Assembly (NCBI RefSeq): GCF_015291625.1
Contig: NZ_CP030047.1
Location: 3,224,001 to 3,288,000 of the forward strand
Source: Bradyrhizobium sp. CCBAU 53421
GTDB lineage: Bacteria > Pseudomonadota > Alphaproteobacteria > Rhizobiales > Xanthobacteraceae
Length of the DNA: 64,000 nucleotides
Reading direction: 5' to 3'
Shown piece after piece: positions 33,203-42,784 of the stretch (the first letter of the stretch is position 1; every line of letters starts with the position of its first letter). Position numbers and translations under genes: made by a program. The notes beneath the pieces are model-generated. The model did no database searches. It saw nothing but the letters and a program-made list of their open reading frames with translations, and was not told the origin of the DNA.

Positions 33203-34426
33203 CTAGCTGCTCTGTTGTCGTGCCGGACGGACGCCTGCGCTCCATGCGTATGGCAGGGCTTCGTCATTCAATTCATGTGCGCCGATGGCGCGAAGCTTGA
33301 AGTTCACGGGGTTGTGGGACGCGACGGTGCGCGCGTTGCGCCAATGCCGGTCGATCGCGAGCCTTTCCGAGCTGAGAGAGGCTCCGCCCACCTCGAACAG
33401 CTCGGTCGTCGCGTCGAGCACGAGCTTGATGACCACCACTTGCGCCTGTGCTGCCGCGAGCTCGGAGGCATCAAGCTGCTGAGGATCTTGATGGCGACCG
33501 TCGAGTGTTCTCGCGAGCTCGTCGACGGCGGCAAGAACGGCCGCCCGGGCACCAAAAGCGGCGGCCGAGAGCCTGCCGATGACCTGCTGCACCAATGGAT
33601 CGTTCCGCGGCAGGTCTGCAGTCGCGTGGGTGAAAGTACGGGTTCGTTGTCTGATCCAGTCAGCTGTGTCGGCCCCCGCGCGCCGCGCAATGCCAGCGAG
33701 GGTTGCAAGCAGGACCAGTTGAACGTGAGCCGTTCCAAACACCCGGCCTTCCGTTCCGTACCCGGGACCGAGAATTCGGTCACCGGGGATCTCCACATTC
33801 CGAAACTCTGCTGTGCCGCTCGCGGTGAGTCTCTGGCCGAAGCCATCCCAGTCGTCCCGGACGCTGACGCCGGATTGGTTGGCGTCGATGAGGACGGAAA
33901 CTCGTTTGCCGTTCTGGTCGGCTGCCACGATCAAGTGATCGGCGTAGAGAGTGCCAGTCGTGTAATATTTCGTGCCATTGAGCCGCAGGTCGGCTCCCTC
34001 CGAGGTCACCGCGGTCCGGTAGCGATCGACAGCGCCGACGCCCAACTCTGTAACTGCGACGCCGATCAACGCGCCGTCCGCGATGGCTCTGAGCCAGCGC
34101 GATCTGACCGTCTCATCCTTGTTCAGGCGCAGGTCTTCGACAAGGTTGAAATGTGCCCGCAGCGCCTGTGGCAGATTGGAGTCCGCGGCCGCAAGTGCGA
34201 TGAGCAGGTCGAAGGTCTGGCGGAGCGATGCGCCGAGCCCCCCGAGCTCGACTGGCACGCGCAAAGCTCCAAAGCCGGTCTCTTTCAGCAGTTTGATCTC
34301 TTCTAAAGGGAGCGTGCGGTTTCGTTCGCGTTCCACTGCACCGGCCGCGATCTTCTTGAACACCGGGGCGAAGCGCCCTTCGAGTTCTTCGTCGTTGATG
34401 GCCCGATTGACGAGGTGAATGGTCAT
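33203..34426 (-). CDS. Acyl-CoA-dehydrogenase-fold monooxygenase, DszC/SfnC-like
   Basis: A 407-residue protein of the acyl-CoA dehydrogenase fold, in the group of FMNH2-dependent monooxygenases such as DszC (dibenzothiophene) and SfnC. Blocks: RTLPLEEIKLLKETGFGALR, PVELGGLGASLRQTFDLLI, LRLNGTKYYTTGTLYADHLI, WRNARTVASHNPVNFKLR at the C-terminus. The usual acyl-CoA dehydrogenase catalytic Glu pattern is lacking and the HNP motif typical of this monooxygenase group is present. First gene of the minus-strand pair. Confidence 0.8.
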   Translation of the reverse strand: MTIHLVNRAINDEELEGRFAPVFKKIAAGAVERERNRTLPLEEIKLLKETGFGALRVPVELGGLGASLRQTFDLLIALAAADSNLPQALRAHFNLVEDLRLNKDETVRSRWLRAIADGALIGVAVTELGVGAVDRYRTAVTSEGADLRLNGTKYYTTGTLYADHLIVAADQNGKRVSVLIDANQSGVSVRDDWDGFGQRLTASGTAEFRNVEIPGDRILGPGYGTEGRVFGTAHVQLVLLATLAGIARRAGADTADWIRQRTRTFTHATADLPRNDPLVQQVIGRLSAAAFGARAAVLAAVDELARTLDGRHQDPQQLDASELAAAQAQVVVIKLVLDATTELFEVGGASLSSERLAIDRHWRNARTVASHNPVNFKLRAIGAHELNDEALPYAWSAGVRPARQQSS

Positions 34427-34948
34427 CGCTTTGCTTCTCTTTGTCCAACGCAGTAGATCGAAATCGATCGCGTTCGAAAGAATAGCCAGCCGTCGCTGGA
34501 GGGCCAGACTGTATTTCTCGAAGTTCCAAGGCGATCGTTCGGAGCGGCGCGCCGTTCAAAGAAAAATCTGCTGCGTAATGCGATAGCCGAAAGCACCGCG
34601 CGGCCGGCGCGCGCGTTGGCCCATCGGCCGGACAATGCGCGACGAGTGCCGGCACATTCATCTCGAGAAAGGCATTCTTCACAATGCCGGGCAGCGCGGA
34701 GAGTTATATCGACGTTCGATTGGGACGAAGTGGTTTTCTTGCCATCAGCGTAGAGTGTGCCGCCCAGTTTTGTCGGCGCCGGCATTCGATTGCGGAAACT
34801 CGAGAGAGAGTTTCTCTTGTCAGGCAGAGCATTGAAGAAACGTGCGCGTTGAAAAACGCGGATAAAAGCGATGGACCACCGATCGTCTGCTGTGGCGAGA
34901 TACCAGCGAGAAGACAGAGTGAAGCTGGCGGCGCGGAAGGACACATCG
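34427..34948. other. Divergent intergenic region of the monooxygenase cluster
   Basis: A 522-base gap between divergent starts at 34426 (minus) and 34949 (plus). It must hold the promoters of both arms. No clear -35/-10 pair or regulator site is evident; a small palindrome GATCG-AAAT-CGATC lies near 34455. No regulator gene is encoded in the cluster. Confidence 0.5.
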
Positions 34949-36370
34949 ATGGTACGGCAAATTCGTTTCAATGCGTTCGACATGAATTGTGTCGGCCATC
35001 AATCGCCTGGCGTTTGGGCGCATCCGCGAGATCGGTCCTATAAGTACAAGGACCTCGATTATTGGCAGGATTTGGGGCGAACGCTCGAGCGCGGAATCTT
35101 CGACGGCATCTTCATTGCGGATGTCATCGGCTATTATGACGTCTACAAGAATTCGCTGTTCCATGCGCTCGAGCAGGCAGCGCAAATCCCTGTCAACGAT
35201 CCGTTGCAGCTCGTGGCTCCGATCGCGCTCGCAACAGAACATCTCGGAATCGGCATTACCGCATCGACGTCGTTCGAGCACCCGTATACGTTCGCGCGCC
35301 GGCTCTCGACGGCGGATCACCACACCAAGGGTCGCGTCGGCTGGAACATCGTGACCTCGTACCTCGAAAGCGGGGCGAAGAATATCGGGCAGGGTGGGTT
35401 GCGCCGCCATGACAATCGGTACGAGGTGGCGAACGAATATGTCGAGGTGCTTTACAAGTTGTTTGAGGGAAGCTGGGAGGAAGGGGCCGTTCTGCGCGAT
35501 GCCGACAAGCGGATTTTTACGGATCCCTCGAAGGTTCACGAGATCGCGCATAAGGGAAAATACTTCGATGTGCCCGGCTATCATCTGTGCGAGCCGTCGC
35601 CGCAGCGAACGCCGTTGCTCTATCAGGCCGGCGCCTCAGGCGCCGGCAAGGCCTTTGCGGCCGGGCACGCTGAGTGTGTCTTCGTCGCGGCTCCGATCAA
35701 GCCGGTTCTGAAATCCTACGTTGCCGAGGTGCGGCGGCAGGCGGCGGAGGCCGGTCGCGATCCCCGAAAGATACTGACCTATAATCTGGTCACGGTGATC
35801 GTCGACGAAACCGACGCCGAGGCACAGGCGAAGTTTAGGGAGTATCAGCAGTATGCTTCCTATGACGGCGCTCTGGTGTTCATGTCGGGCTGGAGCGGCA
35901 TCGACTTCGGACGGTACGCGCCGACCGATCTGGTCAAGAAGGTAGACACCAACGCCATCGTCTCGGTCGTCGAGCACCTCGCCAGCGGCAGCAAGTCCTG
36001 GTCGATTGAGGAATTGGCGCGCTGGGGCGGCATTGGCGGGCTCGGCCCGGTGTTCGTCGGCTCGCCGTCGACGGTGGCCGATATCCTGCAGGAGTGGGTG
36101 GAGGAGACCGATGTCGACGGGTTCAATCTGGCCTACGCCGTAACTCCGGAAACCTTCGAGGATGTGGTCAATCTGCTCGTCCCCGAACTGCAGCGGCGCG
36201 GTGTCTATCCGACCGCCTATCGTCCCGGGACCCTGCGCGAGAAGCTGTTCGGCGAGGGGCCATATTTGCCATCGAGCCATCCGGCCGCGGCCTACCGTGA
36301 CATCGAGGCGGTGAAGCGGCGCGCCAGCCAGGCGGCCGGTGCGCCGGAGCGGCAGACGGTCGAGGCCTGA
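34949..36370 (+). CDS. NtaA/SnaA/DszA-family FMN-dependent monooxygenase
   Basis: A 473-residue luciferase-like flavin monooxygenase. Family blocks: WQDLGRTLERGIFDGIFIAD, LVAPIALATEHLGIGITAST, RRLSTADHHTKGRVGWNIVT, YFDVPGYHLCEPSPQRTPLL, YQAGASGAGKAFAAGHAECV and PELQRRGVYPTAYRPGTLRE. Members oxygenate aminopolycarboxylates, dibenzothiophene sulfone and other sulfur or nitrogen compounds; the substrate is not set by sequence. Start 34949 (MVRQIRFNAF) is preceded by GGAAGGAC. It opens the operon with the ABC transporter genes, six bases before the next ATG. Confidence 0.88.
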   Translation: MVRQIRFNAFDMNCVGHQSPGVWAHPRDRSYKYKDLDYWQDLGRTLERGIFDGIFIADVIGYYDVYKNSLFHALEQAAQIPVNDPLQLVAPIALATEHLGIGITASTSFEHPYTFARRLSTADHHTKGRVGWNIVTSYLESGAKNIGQGGLRRHDNRYEVANEYVEVLYKLFEGSWEEGAVLRDADKRIFTDPSKVHEIAHKGKYFDVPGYHLCEPSPQRTPLLYQAGASGAGKAFAAGHAECVFVAAPIKPVLKSYVAEVRRQAAEAGRDPRKILTYNLVTVIVDETDAEAQAKFREYQQYASYDGALVFMSGWSGIDFGRYAPTDLVKKVDTNAIVSVVEHLASGSKSWSIEELARWGGIGGLGPVFVGSPSTVADILQEWVEETDVDGFNLAYAVTPETFEDVVNLLVPELQRRGVYPTAYRPGTLREKLFGEGPYLPSSHPAAAYRDIEAVKRRASQAAGAPERQTVEA

Positions 36371-36376
36371 CGCACG

Positions 36377-37147
36377 ATGTCCGGAGCGATTCTGCAGCTG
36401 CGCGACGTGTCCCTGTCGTTCAAGGGAATCAAGGCGCTCAATGCGCTGAGTTTCGAGGTCGCACGGGGCGAGATCTGTGCGCTGATCGGTCCGAACGGGG
36501 CCGGCAAGAGCTCGCTGTTGAACATCATCAATGGAGTCTATCGGGCCGACAGCGGCAGCGTTGTCTTCGACGGCCAGCAGTTCGTTCGCATCCGCCCCGC
36601 CCGTGCCGCGCACCTGGGCGTTGGCCGGACCTTCCAGCACAACGCGCTGTTCAGGCAACTCAGCGTTCTCGACAACGTGCTGGCGGGGCTCATCCGGCGC
36701 AGCCGGACGACGCTCATCGAGCACGCCTTTGGCGTTGGCCGCGACCGCAGCGAGACGCACGAGTTCAGCCGCCGGGCGGACGAGATCATCGATTTTCTGG
36801 ATCTCACCAGGCACCGGGACACGGTGGCGTCGACCCTTCCTTACGGCGTTCAGAAGCGGGTCGATCTCGCACGAGCGCTGGTCGGCCGTCCGAGCCTGCT
36901 GCTGCTCGACGAGCCAATGGCCGGGATGAACCAGGACGAGAAGCATGAGATGAGCCGATTCATCCTGGAGGCCAACCGCACGCTGGGCACCACGATTGTG
37001 CTCATCGAGCACGACATGAACGTCGTCATGGGACTCTCGCATCACGTCGTCGTGCTCGACTACGGCCGCAAGGTCGGTGACGGCACCCCTGAGGAGGTAC
37101 GCAAGAACCCCGACGTGATCGCGGCCTATCTGGGCACGGTGCATTGA
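36377..37147 (+). CDS. ABC transporter ATPase, LivG type
   Basis: A 256-residue ATPase of branched-chain-amino-acid-type importers: Walker A GPNGAGKSS, signature LPYGVQKRVDLARAL, Walker B LLLLDEPMAGMN, and the characteristic C-terminal YLGT. Substrate in this cluster is probably an organic sulfur compound or related monooxygenase substrate rather than an amino acid (inference from neighbours). Confidence 0.9.
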   Translation: MSGAILQLRDVSLSFKGIKALNALSFEVARGEICALIGPNGAGKSSLLNIINGVYRADSGSVVFDGQQFVRIRPARAAHLGVGRTFQHNALFRQLSVLDNVLAGLIRRSRTTLIEHAFGVGRDRSETHEFSRRADEIIDFLDLTRHRDTVASTLPYGVQKRVDLARALVGRPSLLLLDEPMAGMNQDEKHEMSRFILEANRTLGTTIVLIEHDMNVVMGLSHHVVVLDYGRKVGDGTPEEVRKNPDVIAAYLGTVH

Positions 37148-37154
37148 GGTCCAG

Positions 37155-38036
37155 ATGAGCTTCTTCATCGAAACGCTGGTCGGCGGCTTGCTTGCGGGCG
37201 TCATGTACTCCCTGGTTGCGATCGGATTCGTGCTGGTTTTCAAGGCCTCCGGCGTCTTCAATTTCGCGCAGGGGGCGATGGTGTTGTGCGCCGCGCTCAC
37301 CTTCGTGACCCTGCGTGACAAGGGGCTCGATTTCTGGCTCGCCGCGCCGATCACGCTTTTGATCATGGTGGCGATCGGTATCGTGGTGGAGCGCGTCGTC
37401 TTGCGGCCGCTGGTCAATCGACCGCAGATCACGCTGTTCATGGCAACCCTCGGCGTATCCTTTGTGATCGAGGGACTTGCGCAGATCGCGATGGGGGCGA
37501 GCGTGCACGAGCTCGATCTCGGCATCGTCGACACGCCGATCTCGATCGGCGGAGTCCAAATCAGTCAGTTCGACCTTGTTGCCGCCGGCACGGCCGGCGT
37601 TCTCGTGGTCGCACTGTCGATCTTCTTCAACACGACCCGGGTCGGAATCGCGCTGCGCGCGATCGCAGACGATCCGCAGGCTGCGCTCTCGATCGGGATC
37701 CGGCTGCAGACCCTGTGGCAGATCGTGTGGGGCGTCGCGGGTTTTGTCTCGCTGGTCGCTGGTCTGCTCTGGGGCGCGCGCCAGGGCGTTCAGTTCGCGC
37801 TCACCCTCGTCGTGCTCAAGGCGCTTCCGGTGCTGATCATCGGGGGATTCACCTCAATATCCGGTGCGATCGTCGGTGGCCTGATCGTAGGTGCCGGTGA
37901 CAGCCTCGCAGAGATCTATCTTGGGAACATGTTGGGCGGCAGCGTATCGACCTGGTTCTCCTATGTTCTGGCAGTCGCTTTTCTGTTGGTCCGGCCGGCC
38001 GGTCTGTTCGGCGAAGCGCCGATTGAAAGGATCTGA
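37155..38036 (+). CDS. ABC transporter permease, LivH type
   Basis: A 293-residue inner-membrane permease with about eight spans: LVGGLLAGVMYSLVAIGFVL near the N-terminus and the LivH block GVFNFAQGAMVL. It starts seven bases after the LivG-type gene and is followed by LivM after three bases. Confidence 0.9.
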   Translation: MSFFIETLVGGLLAGVMYSLVAIGFVLVFKASGVFNFAQGAMVLCAALTFVTLRDKGLDFWLAAPITLLIMVAIGIVVERVVLRPLVNRPQITLFMATLGVSFVIEGLAQIAMGASVHELDLGIVDTPISIGGVQISQFDLVAAGTAGVLVVALSIFFNTTRVGIALRAIADDPQAALSIGIRLQTLWQIVWGVAGFVSLVAGLLWGARQGVQFALTLVVLKALPVLIIGGFTSISGAIVGGLIVGAGDSLAEIYLGNMLGGSVSTWFSYVLAVAFLLVRPAGLFGEAPIERI

Positions 38037-38039
38037 AGC

Positions 38040-39098
38040 ATGTCGGCGATCGGCACGGAAACAATCGAGACATTCAGCCCGCCTGGCGTCACAGCGCACG
38101 ACCGGTTGCACCTCGCCTCTGCCGTCGCGCTGCTCGCCGTGCTTGCCGGCATTCCGCTCGTGGCGAACGACTACTGGCTCAATGCCGTCTTGATCCCGTT
38201 TCTGATCATGTCGCTCGCGGCTTTGGGGCTGAACCTGCTGATGGGCTATGCGGGCCAGGCCTCGCTTGGCAGCGGCGGGTTCATGTCTGTCGGAGCATAT
38301 GCGACCTACAATCTGCTGCTGCGGCTGCCGGAGCTACCGTTACCCGTCAGTCTGCTGCTCGGAGGGATCGTTGCCGGGCTCGTGGGGGTCATTGCGGGCC
38401 TGCCAAGCCTGCGGATCAAGGGATTTTATCTCGTCGCATCGACGCTGGCCGCCCAGTTCCTGCTCGAATGGCTGTTCAATCAATATGGCTGGTTCTCGAA
38501 CTACTCGACCTCGAGTTCGATCTCGGCGCCGCGGCTCGCGCTTCTTGGTCATGATCTCTCGAGCCCGGCCGGCCGCTATCTGTTGACCCTGGCCACCGTC
38601 GCGGCCGTGACGGTGATCTCGATCCGTCTGGTTCGTAGCCAGACCGGCCTGACCTGGATGGCGATCCGCGACATGGACACAGCGGCTTCGGTGATCGGCA
38701 TTCCCGTGTCGGCCGGAAAGCTGAAGGCCTTCTTCGTCAGCTCGCTGGTGATCGGCATTGCGGGTGCGCTTTGGGGCTTCGCCTATCTCGGCACGGTCGA
38801 CGCGCGCAGCTTTAACCTCGACCGCTCGTTCGAGGTGATGTTTGCGATCATCATCGGTGGCATGGGCAGCATCAGCGGCGGCTATCTTGGCGCCGCTTTC
38901 ATGATCTTGCTGCCGATCCTGCTCGATCATGTCGGGGGCCGGCTGTTCGCAGGCGCGGTCGACGCCGGGCAACTCGAGAACTTTCAGAAGGCGCTCTTCG
39001 GCGCGCTCATCGTCTGGTTCCTGATCAAGGAGCCGAGGGGGCTCGCGGCGTTGCTGTCGCGGGTATGGACGCAACTGGTTTCGCGGTTGGCCCGCTAG
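38040..39098 (+). CDS. ABC transporter permease, LivM type
   Basis: A 352-residue inner-membrane permease of the LivM type: ALGLNLLMGYAGQASLGSGG is the family hallmark, followed by LRIKGFYLVASTLAAQFLLE and GMGSISGGYLGAAFMI. Pairs with the LivH-type permease. Confidence 0.9.
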   Translation: MSAIGTETIETFSPPGVTAHDRLHLASAVALLAVLAGIPLVANDYWLNAVLIPFLIMSLAALGLNLLMGYAGQASLGSGGFMSVGAYATYNLLLRLPELPLPVSLLLGGIVAGLVGVIAGLPSLRIKGFYLVASTLAAQFLLEWLFNQYGWFSNYSTSSSISAPRLALLGHDLSSPAGRYLLTLATVAAVTVISIRLVRSQTGLTWMAIRDMDTAASVIGIPVSAGKLKAFFVSSLVIGIAGALWGFAYLGTVDARSFNLDRSFEVMFAIIIGGMGSISGGYLGAAFMILLPILLDHVGGRLFAGAVDAGQLENFQKALFGALIVWFLIKEPRGLAALLSRVWTQLVSRLAR

Positions 39099-39159
39099 TG
39101 TCGCGTACCACGTGCGAGGATCAAACGTAAGTTCTGTAGTCATATGGAGGGGTAAGCAG

Positions 39160-40515
39160 ATGTCTTTGCGAAAACAAGAGATGCGGATGCGGGTCGTGAG
39201 CAAGGTGTTGGGGCTGGCGGCACTCGGTCTGTCGGTCGTTGGCACCGCCGCCTCGGCGGAAGATGCGAAAACGCAATATTTCCCGCTCGCGACCTTTCGC
39301 GTCGGAGCCTATGCCTCGAGCGGCATTCCGGTCTGGGCCGGCGAGATCGACTATTTCCGCTACATCAACGAGGTGGAGGGCGGCATCAATGGGATCAAGC
39401 TGGTCTGGGACGAATGCGAGACCAATTGGGAAGTCGAGAAGGGCGTCGAGTGCTACGAACGGGTAAAGGCGGGTAAGAATGGGTCGGCCGTTCCGATCTT
39501 CCTGCCGCATGGCGATCCGATCTCGAAGGCGCTGACCGAGAAATCGGTGGCCGACAAGATTCCGCTGGTGACCATCGCCTACGGTCGCACCGAAGCGATC
39601 GATGGGCGGGTCTTTCCTTACAGCTTCCCCGTCGTTTTCAGCTTCTGGAGCGAAGCGTCCTCGGCGGTCAATTTCATCGCGGAAAAGGTCGGCGGCAAGG
39701 ACAAGCTGAAAGGTCTCAAGATCGCGACCGTCTATCACGACTCGCCGTACGGCAAGGAGACCCAGGTTCCGCTCGCCCACCTTGCCAAGACCTACGGCTT
39801 TGAGGACATCCAGATTCCGGTGCCGCATCCGGGCAATGAACAATCGGCGCAGTGGGCCAAGATCCGTCAGCTCAAGCCTGACTGGGTGTTCCTGCGCGGC
39901 TGGGGCGTGATGACACCGGTTGCGATTAAGACCGCGGCCAAGGTGGGCTTCCCGGTCGATCATATCATTGGTGGCATCTGGTCGGGCTCGGAAGAAGATG
40001 TCCGTCCGGCGGGTACCGTCGCCAAGGGCTACCTTGCAATCACGCCATTTCCGGCTGGCGCCAATTTCGAGATCCACCAGAAGCTCAAGAAGTACGTTCT
40101 CGACAAAGGTCTGAGCGATCTCAAGGATCCGAAGAGCTTCGGCTCGGTCTACTACAATTCCGGTGTCGACGAGGCGATCGTTGCGGTCGAGGCAATTCGC
40201 ACCGCCCAAGCGCATTTCGGCGTGCGGCCGATCAATGGTGAGGAAGCGCAGTGGGGCCTCGAGCACCTTGACCTCTCCGAGAAGCGGCTCGCGGAAATCG
40301 GCGCGACCGGCCTCCAGCAGCCCCTGAAGTTGTCGGCCAAGGACCACGAGGGCGGTGGCGCCGGCAAGGTGCTGCAGTGGGATGGCGAGAAGTGGAATGT
40401 GGTGTCGGACGGCTGGGTGAAATCCGATCGTGATCTGTTGCTGCCGCTGATCTATGAGCGCGCTGCCGCCTACGCCAAGGAGAAGGGCATCACGCCGCGC
40501 GATGCCACCAACTGA
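39160..40515 (+). CDS. ABC transporter substrate-binding protein, LivK type
   Basis: A 451-residue periplasmic binding protein of the leucine-binding fold. Signal peptide (VVSKVLGLAALGLSVVGTAASA) ends near residue 33; the mature part begins EDAKTQYFPL and has FRYINEVEGGINGIKLVWDE and IATVYHDSPYGKETQ. Start 39160 is set by GGAGGGG upstream. The larger size than LivK and the YFPLATFRVG start are recalled from binding proteins of urea- or aromatic-type transporters; ligand unknown. Confidence 0.88.
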   Translation: MSLRKQEMRMRVVSKVLGLAALGLSVVGTAASAEDAKTQYFPLATFRVGAYASSGIPVWAGEIDYFRYINEVEGGINGIKLVWDECETNWEVEKGVECYERVKAGKNGSAVPIFLPHGDPISKALTEKSVADKIPLVTIAYGRTEAIDGRVFPYSFPVVFSFWSEASSAVNFIAEKVGGKDKLKGLKIATVYHDSPYGKETQVPLAHLAKTYGFEDIQIPVPHPGNEQSAQWAKIRQLKPDWVFLRGWGVMTPVAIKTAAKVGFPVDHIIGGIWSGSEEDVRPAGTVAKGYLAITPFPAGANFEIHQKLKKYVLDKGLSDLKDPKSFGSVYYNSGVDEAIVAVEAIRTAQAHFGVRPINGEEAQWGLEHLDLSEKRLAEIGATGLQQPLKLSAKDHEGGGAGKVLQWDGEKWNVVSDGWVKSDRDLLLPLIYERAAAYAKEKGITPRDATN

Positions 40516-40533
40516 GGTGGCCGAGGGATCGCC

Positions 40534-41328
40534 ATGACCACGTCTCAATTTCTCGACGTCGACAACATCGAGGTTCTATACGGTCACGCGATCCTGGCCT
40601 TGCGCGGTGTATCGCTCAGGGTCGAACAAGGGTCGATCGTTGCTCTTCTCGGCGCCAATGGCGCCGGGAAGACGACGACGCTGAAGGCGATCTCGAACCT
40701 GCTCGCGTCCGAGCGCGGCCACTTGAGCCGTGGCGCGATCACCTGGCGCGGCGAGGTGACCAACCGTCTCGATCCGGCCGATCTTGTGGCCAGGGGCGTC
40801 GTCCAGGTTCTCGAAGGCCGCCACGTCTTTCCTCAGCTTACGGTCGAGGAGAATCTGCTCAGTGGCGGCTTTGTGCGCCGGCCGAGCCGTCGTGCGCTCG
40901 CCGAGGATCTCGATCGTATCTACGGCTGGTTTCCGCGCCTGAAGCAGCGCCGCAGGGCTCGTTGTGGCCTGACCTCGGGCGGCGAGCAGCAGATGGTCGC
41001 GATCGGGCGAGCACTGATGACGCGCCCGACGCTCGTGCTGCTCGATGAGCCCTCGATGGGGCTGGCGCCGATTATCGTGGAAGAGATCTTCCAGATCATC
41101 CGCGACCTCAATCGGAACGAGGGCGTCAGCTTCCTCCTGGCTGAGCAGAACGCGCATCTCGTCCTGCGGTTTGCCGACCACGGCTATGTCCTCGAGAACG
41201 GACGGGTGGCCGCATCAGGCACGGCGGCCGAACTCGCAGAACGCGACGATGTCGCCGAATTCTATCTGGGTGGTGCGGCAACCGGAATGGTGGCTGCCGC
41301 AGAGCCTGTCCAAACGGCAATCAGTTAG
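40534..41328 (+). CDS. ABC transporter ATPase, LivF type
   Basis: A 264-residue ATPase with Walker A GANGAGKTT, signature LTSGGEQQMVAIGRAL and Walker B LVLLDEPSMGLAP, matching LivF. It lies 18 bases after the binding-protein gene and 15 before the SfnG-like gene, so it is in the same operon. Confidence 0.9.
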   Translation: MTTSQFLDVDNIEVLYGHAILALRGVSLRVEQGSIVALLGANGAGKTTTLKAISNLLASERGHLSRGAITWRGEVTNRLDPADLVARGVVQVLEGRHVFPQLTVEENLLSGGFVRRPSRRALAEDLDRIYGWFPRLKQRRRARCGLTSGGEQQMVAIGRALMTRPTLVLLDEPSMGLAPIIVEEIFQIIRDLNRNEGVSFLLAEQNAHLVLRFADHGYVLENGRVAASGTAAELAERDDVAEFYLGGAATGMVAAAEPVQTAIS

Positions 41329-41343
41329 TGGGAGCAGCGCGTC

Positions 41344-42429
41344 ATGGCAATTCGCTTCGGATACTGGATGCCGCTCGGCAGTGGCGGCTTTGTCATCAGC
41401 AACGTTCCGCAGCGGACTGATTGGACCCTCGACTACAACGCCGGGCTCGCGCGCGAGGCCGAGGATCTCGGCTTCGAATACGGGCTGGCGCCGGCGCGCT
41501 TCATTGCGAGCCACGGCTGGGAGCTGCAGCAGGAGGCCATCACCTGCACCGCGGTGCTTTCGGCCCAGACCAGCCGGCTGAAGCTCATCAGCGCGATCCA
41601 CACCGGCTTCTGGCATCCCGCCATGATCGCGAAGGTGGGAGCCACCATCGATGTCTATTCCAAGGGGCGGTTTGCAATCAACATCCTGACCGGCTGGTTC
41701 AAGGACGAATTTCGCGCGTTCGGCGAGCCCTGGCTGGAGCACGACGAACGCTACCGCCGCTCGGAAGAGTTCATCCAGGTGCTCAAGGGCCTGTGGACTC
41801 GGGATCGTTTCACCTTCAAGGGCGACTTCTACAGCATCAATGACGCATGGTTGAAGCCGAGGCCGATCTCGCAACCGTATCCGGAGATCTTCCAGGGCGG
41901 CAATTCCAAGGCAGCGCGCCGGATGGCGGCGAAATATTCGGATTGGTATTTTCTCAACGGCACCACCGTGGAAGGCGCCAAGCAGCAGATCGACGAGGTC
42001 CGTGCGCTCGCCAAGGCGAAGGGCCGCACGGTGAAGTTCGGGCTCAACGGCTTCGTCATCCAGCGGCCGACCGAGCAGGAAGCGCTCGACCAGCTCGAAG
42101 CGATCATCGCAGGCGCCGACCCGGAGATCGTTAAGGCCTTCGCGGAGCAGGTGAAGCAGGCGGGCGCATCGACCGCCGACAAGATCGGGATGTGGGCCGA
42201 TTCGAACCATGCTAACCTGGTGCAGCCCAATGACGGCTTCAAGACCCGTCTCTTCGGTCCTCCCGAGCTGATCGCCGAGCGCATCCGTGCCTATGAAGCT
42301 ATCGGCGTCGACATGATCCTGTGTGCCTTCCTGAACTTCACCGACGAATTGCCGGCCTCCGGCCGCGAGGTCATCCCGCTGCTGAAACCGGCAAAGGCCG
42401 ATCGGGCGTATGAGCCCGAGCGTGCTTGA
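41344..42429 (+). CDS. sfnG: FMNH2-dependent dimethylsulfone-type monooxygenase (SfnG-like)
   Basis: A 361-residue luciferase-like monooxygenase of the SfnG/SsuD group: FGYWMPLGSGGFVISNVPQR, LISAIHTGFWHPAMIAKVGA, ILTGWFKDEFRAFGEPWLEH and FLNFTDELPASGREVIP. SfnG converts dimethylsulfone to methanesulfinate with FMNH2 from a separate reductase. Family match is strong; the exact substrate is inferred. It is the last gene of the transporter operon begun at 34949. Confidence 0.82.
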   Translation: MAIRFGYWMPLGSGGFVISNVPQRTDWTLDYNAGLAREAEDLGFEYGLAPARFIASHGWELQQEAITCTAVLSAQTSRLKLISAIHTGFWHPAMIAKVGATIDVYSKGRFAINILTGWFKDEFRAFGEPWLEHDERYRRSEEFIQVLKGLWTRDRFTFKGDFYSINDAWLKPRPISQPYPEIFQGGNSKAARRMAAKYSDWYFLNGTTVEGAKQQIDEVRALAKAKGRTVKFGLNGFVIQRPTEQEALDQLEAIIAGADPEIVKAFAEQVKQAGASTADKIGMWADSNHANLVQPNDGFKTRLFGPPELIAERIRAYEAIGVDMILCAFLNFTDELPASGREVIPLLKPAKADRAYEPERA

Positions 42430-42784
42430 TGCAGCGTGTGAGCGGGGTGAACGCAATGCCGCTGCGTCGCGAGCTGATTGGATGATTGGGTGGAGCGGTT
42501 CGCTTGGTGCGCAGAGTGAGTTCACCGCGCCAGTCATCGCGCGGAAGAATCGGACTGCAATCAACACCGGCTTGGAAACAAACCAAATGCGGATGAAGCG
42601 TGCGGCAGCGTATGCATCGTAATTTCGTTCGACGGCTCGACACTCGCGAAATCGAACAGCATCATTCTCGTACAGAACCGTTCACCCATGAGTGGCCTGC
42701 GAAATCGCTGCGTGCTCTTGGGATGTTCGGAATAGCACCCTTCTACCAACCGGCAGCCGGGCACTTTTGGAGCGGAGCTTTGTC
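42430..42784. other. Intergenic region before the second ABC transporter
   Basis: A 355-base gap with no supported gene. It probably carries the promoter for the sulfonate-type transporter genes. No clear operator or hairpin is seen. Confidence 0.5.

Noticed and set aside
35636-37534. 632-codon antisense frame across the monooxygenase and LivG-type genes
   Set aside because: Crosses three clear sense genes and has no recognisable motif.
42759-42773. Sigma54-like GGGCAC-N4-GGAGC before the second binding-protein gene, attractive because SfnR systems use sigma54
   Set aside because: Poor match at the -12 element and too close to the ATG to leave a transcript leader with a ribosome binding site.
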